Source: Chloroflexota bacterium (lineage in GTDB: Bacteria > Chloroflexota > Dehalococcoidia > UBA2979). Taken from it: 64,000 nucleotides of DNA. Made by a program: the position numbers and the translations under genes. Location of the stretch: contig CANKAU010000002.1 of NCBI GenBank assembly GCA_947479915.1, positions 1-64,000 of the forward strand, written 5' to 3'. How positions within the stretch are numbered: position 1 is the first letter of the stretch; the number at the start of each line of letters is the position of its first letter. The notes beneath the pieces are model-generated. The model searched no databases. It worked only from the letters and a program-made list of their open reading frames with translations, and was not told the origin of the DNA. Below, piece after piece: positions 57,497-64,000 of this stretch.

Positions 57497-57892
57497 ATGA
57501 ACCCCATCGTCCACTTCGAGATCCTCGCCGGCCCGAACGATGACAAGAAGGCGCTGCAGGCCTTCTACCGCGACACGTTCAAGTGGGACATCGACGCGAA
57601 CAACCCGATGGACTACGGCATGGTCATCCCGGACGACGAGGATGACGGCATCGGCGGCGCCGTGGACGCGGCCGAGGACCACGCGAAGGTGCTGGTCTAC
57701 ATGGCCGTGGACGACATCCAGTACTACCTGGAGAAGGTGAAGCGCGCCGGCGGCACCGTGGTGAAGGACATCACCGTGATCCCCGACATGGTCACCTACG
57801 CGATCTTCAAGGACCCCGCCGGCAACGAGATCGGCATCGTGCTGGACGACGGCTCGATGGACGAGGATGACGAGGACGACGACGAGGACTAG
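57497..57892 (+). CDS. VOC family protein with polyacidic C-terminus
   Basis: MNPIVHFEILAGPNDDKKALQAFYRDTFKWDIDANN...FKDPAGNEIGIVLDDGSMDEDDEDDDED. Confidence 0.9.
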   Translation: MNPIVHFEILAGPNDDKKALQAFYRDTFKWDIDANNPMDYGMVIPDDEDDGIGGAVDAAEDHAKVLVYMAVDDIQYYLEKVKRAGGTVVKDITVIPDMVTYAIFKDPAGNEIGIVLDDGSMDEDDEDDDED

Positions 57893-57931
57893 CCCCTCGG
57901 CGCGGGCGGTTCGCTGGCGCTCCCCGGAGCG

Positions 57932-58975
57932 CTAGCGGATCGCCGTCACCATCGACTCGCCCGGCTGCTGCGCCGCCGCCTCCCCGAGCGCGCGCGTGAC
58001 GGTGGCGAAGTGCGGCGCGAGCGCCTCGGCCTCGCCCCGCGCGATCAGCTGCCGCCCCACCATCCGCGCGAGGTCGCCCGTGTGCACCGTCGCGCGCACC
58101 TCGCGGAAGCCCGCGCCCCGCAGCGCCTCGACCAGCCACTCCGTCGTCCAGCGGCGCAGCTCCACGACAAGCGAGGCCCGCGCGAGCGGCGCGAGTCGTT
58201 CGAGCAGCGGCACTCCCAGCGGCGATGCCGCGTCCACCAACGTCTCCCCGTAGGCGCGCCGCGCGTCTGCCGACGCGACCAGCGCCTCCGTGTGCAGCCG
58301 GGCTGCCTCGCCATCCGGGGGCAGCACGAGGACGTAGCGCCGCTCCCGCGGCGGGTTCTGCGTGCGCACGGCGTAGGTGAACACAAGGCAGTCCACGCCG
58401 CCCACGAGCGTGATCGTCTCGAAGCGCGGCACCGGCAGTCGCCACACCTGGTACGAGGCGCGCAGCACGCCGCCGGGGCGCAGCACGCGCGCGATCTCCG
58501 CGAACGCTGCCTCCGGCTCACGCACTTCCTCGAGCGACGCGGCCGCCGTCACGAGATCGATCGAGGCGTCCCGCACCGGGAGCGCTGCACCGTCCCCCAC
58601 CACAAACGCTGCGTTCGTGATGCCGAGGCGCGCGCCGTTGCGTCGGCACACCTCGGCGCGCAGCGGGGCGGGGTCGACGCCGAGTACCTGCGCGTGTGGC
58701 AGCGCGGCAGCGAGCGGCAGCGACGGCCAGCCGTCGCCCGGACCGAAGTCGAGGACGCGCGCGCCGCCTGCGGGCAGCGCGGCGGCATAGTCCGCGACGC
58801 GCGCGGCGTCCGCCCAGTGCGCCTCGCGGCGAGCGTCGTAGGGGTCGTCGACGAAGGCGAGGTTGCCGCTGCGCTGTCGCGGCATCCACGCGTAGAGCGC
58901 ACGCGCGGAGTCGACCACCTGCGGCGGCGCGACCACGTGCCAGCGCGCCTCGATGCTCGTGCGGTCGTCGGTCAT
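57932..58975 (-). CDS. SAM-dependent methyltransferase
   Basis: ARVLDFGPGDGWPSLPLAAALPHAQVLGVDPAP; IARVLRPGGVLRASYQVWR. Confidence 0.88.
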   Translation of the reverse strand: MTDDRTSIEARWHVVAPPQVVDSARALYAWMPRQRSGNLAFVDDPYDARREAHWADAARVADYAAALPAGGARVLDFGPGDGWPSLPLAAALPHAQVLGVDPAPLRAEVCRRNGARLGITNAAFVVGDGAALPVRDASIDLVTAAASLEEVREPEAAFAEIARVLRPGGVLRASYQVWRLPVPRFETITLVGGVDCLVFTYAVRTQNPPRERRYVLVLPPDGEAARLHTEALVASADARRAYGETLVDAASPLGVPLLERLAPLARASLVVELRRWTTEWLVEALRGAGFREVRATVHTGDLARMVGRQLIARGEAEALAPHFATVTRALGEAAAQQPGESMVTAIR

Positions 58976-58985
58976 GCGTCCCGGC

Positions 58986-60188
58986 TCATTCGTCGGGCGT
59001 GGCGGGCGCGGGCGGCGGCAGCACCGCGGCGACCGGCGCCTGCCCACCCGCGAACATCGCGGCGATCGCCGTGGTCAGCGGCACCGCCGCGACGATCCCG
59101 ATGCTGCCGACGAGCGTGCGCACGATCTCGGACGCGAGGAACTCGCGGTTGAGCAGCGTGCCGAGGCCCTCGGTCTGGCTCGCGAGGATCACGAGCAGCG
59201 GCATGGACGCGCCCGCGTACGCCAGCACCAGCGTGTTCACGATCGAGGCGATGTGGTCGCGCCCGATGCGCATCCCACGCTCGTACAGCCCCCGAGGTTG
59301 CAGCGACGGGTTGGCATCGTGCAGTTCGAAGACGGCGGAGGCCTGCGTCATCGTCACGTCGTCCAGTGCGCCGAGCGCGCCGATCAGGATGCCGCTCAGC
59401 AAGAGTCCACGCGCGTCGATCGCGCCGCCGAAGAGCACGAAGACGGTGGATGCCTCGTCGTTGCCCACGAGGCCCGTGAGCTTCGCAGCCACGATGGCCG
59501 CCTGCGACAGCGCGACGATGAGCACCAGCGCGAGCGCCGTACCACCGATCGCCGCGCTGCTCTTCCGGTCGATACCGTGCGCGAGCGCGAGCGTCGACGC
59601 CATGATGCCGACGCCACCGATGAGCGAGATCACCAGCGGGCTGTACCCGCTCAGCACGCCGGGGACGATGAAGCGCATCAGGATCAGGTACGTCACCGCC
59701 AGCCCCAGCAGGGACCGCACCCCGTACCAGCGCCCCACGAACAGCACGAGCGCGACGAACAGCGCGCCGAAGATCCACAGCGTGCGCGATCGCCCCTGGT
59801 CCGTGATGTAGTAGATCTCGCCGCCAGTGGGCGCGGTGGTGTGTTCCACGAGGACCGCGTCGCCGGGCTGCGGCGGCACCAGTGCCACCTCGCCCGCCGT
59901 CGTCGTCTCCTCGATCGGCACGACCTTGCCGTCCACGGCGACCTCGAGGGTGCGCGTGCGCTGGAGGCCGCGTTCGGTCTGCTGTTCGTGCTGGTCGACC
60001 ACCCGCACGACCATGCCGTGCAGGGTGACGCCGGAGGCGGGCACTCGCGTCGCCGGGTGGAACGCCCGCGGTGCGATCCCCACGAGCGCCACGAGGATTG
60101 CGAACACGATCACGAACGCGGCCACCTCGCCGCGGAACGCTGACGGGACGGACAGCGCGGACGGGCGCGCTCCACCCGGATCAGGCAT
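58986..60188 (-). CDS. YibE/F-like membrane protein
   Basis: Polytopic membrane protein; GGAIDARGLLLSGILIGALGALDDVTMTQASAVFEL. Confidence 0.88.
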   Translation of the reverse strand: MPDPGGARPSALSVPSAFRGEVAAFVIVFAILVALVGIAPRAFHPATRVPASGVTLHGMVVRVVDQHEQQTERGLQRTRTLEVAVDGKVVPIEETTTAGEVALVPPQPGDAVLVEHTTAPTGGEIYYITDQGRSRTLWIFGALFVALVLFVGRWYGVRSLLGLAVTYLILMRFIVPGVLSGYSPLVISLIGGVGIMASTLALAHGIDRKSSAAIGGTALALVLIVALSQAAIVAAKLTGLVGNDEASTVFVLFGGAIDARGLLLSGILIGALGALDDVTMTQASAVFELHDANPSLQPRGLYERGMRIGRDHIASIVNTLVLAYAGASMPLLVILASQTEGLGTLLNREFLASEIVRTLVGSIGIVAAVPLTTAIAAMFAGGQAPVAAVLPPPAPATPDE

Positions 60189-60813
60189 GCACGAAGACCG
60201 GCATGTTCACCTCGGCGAACTTGAAGATCTCCTCGGCGGCGCCGGTGCGAATGCAGCCGTTGGAGATCCGCCCGGTCGCGCCATCCACGACCTTGCCCTC
60301 CTTGTCCTGGAGGAAGGAGTGGAAGCCGTTGTCCTTCTGCGGGTCGAAGCCCACCCACCATTCGATGTAGGTGTTGTACGGCGCGTCGAAGGTGCGCGGT
60401 GCGGTCTTGTTGTAGACGTGGAAGAGGCCCGTCTGCGTGGACTCGTACGCACCGGTGTCCACCTCCTTGCCGACGGCGACCGGGCCGATCTCCTTCGTGA
60501 CCTGCTTGCCGTCCATCAGCCGGACGACGAACCGCGTCACATCGACATCGATCCAGCGGCCCGCCTCGGGCGCCTTCGGCGGCACGACTGCGGCGCGAGG
60601 GGTGGCGGTCGGCGTGGCGGTCGGGTCAGCCGTGCGGGCCGGCGTCGGCGTGGCGGTCGGCGAGGGCGTCGAGGTCCGGAAGACCACCTCGGACGTCGGC
60701 GCGGGCGCGGGCTTCGGCGTGGTGCAGCCGGCGCTCAACGCGCCGAGGACGACGAGCGTACTGAGGGCGAGCGGCGCGAGCGCGCGCGGCAGGGGGAGAC
60801 GCATGTGCGGCAT
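60181..60813 (-). CDS. L,D-transpeptidase (YkuD) lipoprotein
   Basis: Lipobox LGALSAGC; Pro/Thr-rich linker; catalytic HSFLQDKEGKVVDGATGRISNGCIRT. Confidence 0.9.
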   Translation of the reverse strand: MPHMRLPLPRALAPLALSTLVVLGALSAGCTTPKPAPAPTSEVVFRTSTPSPTATPTPARTADPTATPTATPRAAVVPPKAPEAGRWIDVDVTRFVVRLMDGKQVTKEIGPVAVGKEVDTGAYESTQTGLFHVYNKTAPRTFDAPYNTYIEWWVGFDPQKDNGFHSFLQDKEGKVVDGATGRISNGCIRTGAAEEIFKFAEVNMPVFVHA

Positions 60814-60869
60814 CCGTTCACGATTCGCACCCCCGCGCGCATCGTTGGACCTCGAACCGACGGCGACGC

Positions 60870-60983
60870 CTAGAACAGAACGCCGAGGCGAATGAACCGC
60901 TCGATCGCATACACGACCAGCAGGCCACCGCCGATGGCGAACCACTTCCAGTAGTACTTGCCGGGGTCTTCCAGCGGTCCCAT
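60870..60983 (-). CDS. Putative 37-aa single-TM peptide
   Basis: MGPLEDPGKYYWKWFAIGGGLLVVYAIERFIRLGVLF*; not in the supplied ORF track because of size. Confidence 0.45.
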   Translation of the reverse strand: MGPLEDPGKYYWKWFAIGGGLLVVYAIERFIRLGVLF

Positions 60984-60988
60984 GCGCC

Positions 60989-62158
60989 CTAGCGTAGCGC
61001 GGTCGCAACCTCATCCGCGAGCGGGAGACTCGCGGTGAGCCCGGGCGATTCGATGCCGCCGAGGTGCACGTACCCGCGGTCGTGCCACAGCAGGAAGTCG
61101 ACCAGTCCCTGGTCGGGACGCTGGATCTTCGGGCGGTAGCCCACCTGCCCCGGCGCGATCTGGTCATCGCGCAGCCCGGGGAGGAAGCGCTGCCCACCGG
61201 CGAGGAACTTCGCGCGCCACTCCGCCGTCTCGACGTGGCGGTAGTCCATCGGGTCGTCCTCGGCGATCCACTCCGTCGACGGGCCGAGGTGGACGCCGCC
61301 TTCGGGGTCGACGGTGAGGTGCACGCCCAGGCCGCCCGACTGGTGCTCCGGCAGGGGGTACACCGGCCGCGTGACGAGCCGCGCGGCCGCCGGGTCCACG
61401 ATGTCGTAATAGCGTCCGGCGTTCGCCCGCTGCCGCATCACCGGCACCTCGACGCCCTCGTGCGCGCCTCCGTCGAGGGGGTAGCCGAGCATTGCCGCGA
61501 CGTCCGCGGCTCGATGGCCCGCGCTATTCACCAGCGCGGCACAGCGCAAGGTCGAGGCGGCGCCGTCGGCATCCCGCACGCCGATCGCGAAGCCACCCGG
61601 GACCCGCTCGATCGAGGTGACCTCGTGCCGGTACGCGACGAGGGCGCCGTGCGCGACCGCCTCGGCCTCGTAAGAGCGCGCGAGGGCGTAGTTGTCGACG
61701 ACGCCCGTGCTGGGCGACCAGATCGCTTCGACCGTCGGGATGTGCGGCTCCAGTTCACGGGCCCGAGCGCCGGTGATCCGCTCCACGCCGCGGACGGCGT
61801 TCGCCACCGCCTGCTGGTACACCTCGTCGAGGCCCCCGCGCTCGTCCTCGGACAGCGCGACGATGATCTTGCCGGTGCGCCGGACGGGGACGGCGTGTGC
61901 CTCCGCCCACTCGTAGATGCGGGGGTTGCCCTCCCAGCACAAGCGGTGCTTCAGCGATCCGGTCTCGTAGTAGATGGACGCGTGCACTACGCCGCTGTTG
62001 TGCGACGACGTCTCCCGCGCCATGCCTTCGTGCCGCTCGAGGACGAGCACGGAGCGTCCGTCCCGCGCGAGGCGCTGCGCGACCGCGAGGCCGACCGCCC
62101 CCGCGCCGATGATCACGACCTCGGCGTCGAGATCCCCCGGCGTCGGCGCGCCCGTCAT
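60989..62158 (-). CDS. FAD-dependent oxidoreductase, L-2-hydroxyglutarate oxidase-like
   Basis: AEVVIIGAGAVGLAVAQRLARDGRSVLVLERHEGMARETSSHNSGVVHASIYYETGSLKHRLCWEGN; ATGA overlap with upstream gene. Confidence 0.9.
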   Translation of the reverse strand: MTGAPTPGDLDAEVVIIGAGAVGLAVAQRLARDGRSVLVLERHEGMARETSSHNSGVVHASIYYETGSLKHRLCWEGNPRIYEWAEAHAVPVRRTGKIIVALSEDERGGLDEVYQQAVANAVRGVERITGARARELEPHIPTVEAIWSPSTGVVDNYALARSYEAEAVAHGALVAYRHEVTSIERVPGGFAIGVRDADGAASTLRCAALVNSAGHRAADVAAMLGYPLDGGAHEGVEVPVMRQRANAGRYYDIVDPAAARLVTRPVYPLPEHQSGGLGVHLTVDPEGGVHLGPSTEWIAEDDPMDYRHVETAEWRAKFLAGGQRFLPGLRDDQIAPGQVGYRPKIQRPDQGLVDFLLWHDRGYVHLGGIESPGLTASLPLADEVATALR

Positions 62159-63093
62159 GCGGACGTCACCTGCCCGTCGCCGGTCACGACGACGTGCGAT
62201 GCCTCGACGCCCTCGAGGTGTGCGCCCGGCGCGACGAGCGCGTGCGAGAGCGTGGAGCGGCGCACCACCGCGCCCGCCCCCACGACCACGTTCGGCCCGA
62301 GGTGCGAGTCCTCGACCGTCGCATTCGCGGCAACGAGGCTCGAGGTCTCGCCGAGCAGCGCGCCCTGCGTGCCGACGAGCGCCGCCAGCGTGCCGGCGTC
62401 CAGCCAGTCCCCCGCGAAGACGCTGCCCCCCATCGGTCGGCCCTGCTCGTGCAGCACGGAGAGCGTGCCGGACAGTTCCACCTCGCCGCGCGGCGACACC
62501 ATGGGGTGCGCGCGCATCTCCGCGACCACGTCCGGTGCGACCATCCAGATGCCGACCAGCGCGAGGTTGGAACGCGGCTCCGCGGGCTTCTCCTCCAGGT
62601 GCATCACCCGGTCGCCCTCCAGCACCACGATGCCCATGTCCTTCGGACGGTCGGTCTCGTGCAGCACGAACCACGCGTCGTAGCCGGACGCCATAAACGC
62701 GTCCACGTGGGGGCGCAGGTCGCCCCGCAAGATCGTGTCCACGGCGGCGACCACCACGTGCCGCCCGTCGAGGGCGTCCCCGACGCTGGTCATCGCGTCT
62801 CCGGAGCCCTTCGGCTCGTGCTGCACCGCAACGGTGACGGTGACGCCCGGCGGGGCCGCCTCGATCGCCGCGGGGCCGGTGCGGTCATCGCTCGGCCCCA
62901 CCACCACGACGATCTCGCGCAGGCCTGCCTCGGCCAGCAGCTCCATCGAGTACGCGATCAGCGGCCGGTTGAGGAGCGGGATGAGCGACTTCGGCAGTTC
63001 CTCGGACAGCGGGCGCAGGCGCGTGGCGCGGCCGCCGGTGAGGATGACGCCGAGGGGAGGCTGGGCCACGATTCGCTCCGATGCTGGCCGCAC
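62155..63093 (-). CDS. NDP-sugar pyrophosphorylase-like nucleotidyltransferase
   Basis: GVILTGGRATRLRPLSEELPKSLIPLLNRPLIAYSMELLAEAG...EEKPAEPRSNLALVGIW; C-terminal hexapeptide-like region. Confidence 0.9.
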   Translation of the reverse strand: MRPASERIVAQPPLGVILTGGRATRLRPLSEELPKSLIPLLNRPLIAYSMELLAEAGLREIVVVVGPSDDRTGPAAIEAAPPGVTVTVAVQHEPKGSGDAMTSVGDALDGRHVVVAAVDTILRGDLRPHVDAFMASGYDAWFVLHETDRPKDMGIVVLEGDRVMHLEEKPAEPRSNLALVGIWMVAPDVVAEMRAHPMVSPRGEVELSGTLSVLHEQGRPMGGSVFAGDWLDAGTLAALVGTQGALLGETSSLVAANATVEDSHLGPNVVVGAGAVVRRSTLSHALVAPGAHLEGVEASHVVVTGDGQVTSA

Positions 63094-63181
63094 GCGCGGG
63101 CGCGGCGGTGTCTTGAATGCTCGCGACGATCATGCGCGATCGAAGCGCCTCGCGGAACGCCCGCGGGCCGATGCCTACAAT

Positions 63182-63565
63182 GTGTGGGTGTTCCTCACCT
63201 CGTCACCCCTTGCCACCACGCGCCCCGTCCGGCCACCCACGCCCGTCGTCTTCCCGGCGCAGGTCGAGGAGCCGGAGCAGCAGGCGGCGCGTCTCTGGCG
63301 CCTCGTCCTGATCGATGACGATGACCACTCCTACGAATACGTCATCGAGATGCTCGGCGCGGTGTTCGGGTATGGGCGCGAGAAGTCGTTCGCCCTCGCG
63401 CGGATCGTGGACACGCAGGGCCGCGTCACGCTGATGACCGGGGAGAAGGACGCCTGCGAGGCGAAGCAGGGGCAGGTGCACGCTTACGGCGCCGACCCGC
63501 GCATCCCGCATTGCAAGGGCTCCATGTCCGCGATCGTCGAGGAAGCCGACATGCCCTTCGCGTGA
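63182..63565 (+). CDS. clpS: ATP-dependent Clp protease adaptor ClpS
   Basis: LWRLVLIDDDDHSYEYVIEMLGAVFGYGREKSFALARIVDTQGRVTLMTGEKDACEAKQGQVHAYG. Confidence 0.85.
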   Translation: MWVFLTSSPLATTRPVRPPTPVVFPAQVEEPEQQAARLWRLVLIDDDDHSYEYVIEMLGAVFGYGREKSFALARIVDTQGRVTLMTGEKDACEAKQGQVHAYGADPRIPHCKGSMSAIVEEADMPFA

Positions 63566-63595
63566 CCCGCGTGCGGCCGAGATCGGGAACCGCAG

Positions 63596-63636
63596 ACCCT
63601 CACCCCATCCCTCTCCCACTGCGTCGGAGAGGGAGC
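63596..63636. repeat. REP-like intergenic element CCCTCACCCCATCCCTCTCC...GGAGAGGGAG
   Basis: Inverted repeat TCCCTCTCC/GGAGAGGGA preceded by CCCTCACCCC. Confidence 0.5.
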
Positions 63637-63680
63637 CACAACACGCCAGGCTGTGACTGACGCCTCGACTCCGCGGGGTG

Positions 63681-64000
63681 CTACGCCTCCGGGAAGATCG
63701 CGGGGAGCGGCAGCATCTCGCCGTTGAGCGAGTGCGCCACGATGCGGCGCTCGTGCAGTTCGAGGTGGCGCGGCACGGTGGGGTTCGGGGAGCCCTCGGT
63801 GTGGCCGAGGGAGATGATCTCGGCGTGCAGGCGGCTCGGCGTGAGGTCGAGGAGCGCGACCGTGCCCAGACGGAACTCCTTGTGGTGCGGCAGCGTCGGG
63901 CTGCCGGAGTTGATGACGACCACGCCGTCCCGGTACTCCAGCCGCTCCACGTGTGTGTCCCCGCCGATGAGCACGTCCACATGCTCGCCGCCGAGCGCGC
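63681..64000 (-). CDS. YfcE/MJ0936-type metallophosphoesterase, 5' end beyond window
   Basis: MDVLIGGDTHVERLEYRDGVVVINSGSPTLPHHKEFRLGTVALLDL; frame runs off the window edge. Confidence 0.85.
   Translation of the reverse strand, partial: ALGGEHVDVLIGGDTHVERLEYRDGVVVINSGSPTLPHHKEFRLGTVALLDLTPSRLHAEIISLGHTEGSPNPTVPRHLELHERRIVAHSLNGEMLPLPAIFPEA

Noticed and set aside
1-64000. tRNA, rRNA, integrase, transposase, toxin-antitoxin or phage defence island
   Set aside because: No supporting sequence or protein signatures seen in any frame; the region looks like ordinary core chromosome.

Overview
This is a 64 kb, high-GC bacterial chromosomal window, densely packed with genes on both strands. Gene content looks Chloroflexota-like, which is inference only. 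No rRNA, tRNA, CRISPR array, transposase, integrase or phage module was recognised. Most genes are housekeeping or metabolic: panD, bioY, YqgE/AlgH, Cys-tRNA(Pro) deacylase, rlmB-like methyltransferase, orn, a giant Lhr-type helicase, rex, pabB/pabC, ispH, ClpS, L,D-transpeptidase, L-2-hydroxyglutarate oxidase-like, CoA transferases, SDR/AKR/ADH enzymes and alpha/beta hydrolases. Points that stand out: (1) a B12-binding radical SAM protein ending in a CCAEP tail, with a tiny membrane ORF just upstream; (2) two dispersed paralogues (17.2 kb and 41.8 kb) of an unassigned secreted family ending in HPPDYLIYQ; (3) a copper operon (HMA chaperone fused to a Cys-rich domain, CsoR, CopA) behind a CsoR-like palindrome; (4) a truncated solute-binding-protein gene fused out of frame to another ORF remnant; (5) several unannotated small ORFs, one Cys-rich; (6) an orphan OmpR-type regulator with 11-bp direct repeats upstream; (7) a striking excess of the 7-mer GTCGAGG/CCTCGAC across the window, in intergenic DNA and in Arg-Arg codon contexts that use the otherwise uncommon CGA codon. 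Start codons were chosen by eye from RBS and homology and may be off by several codons.
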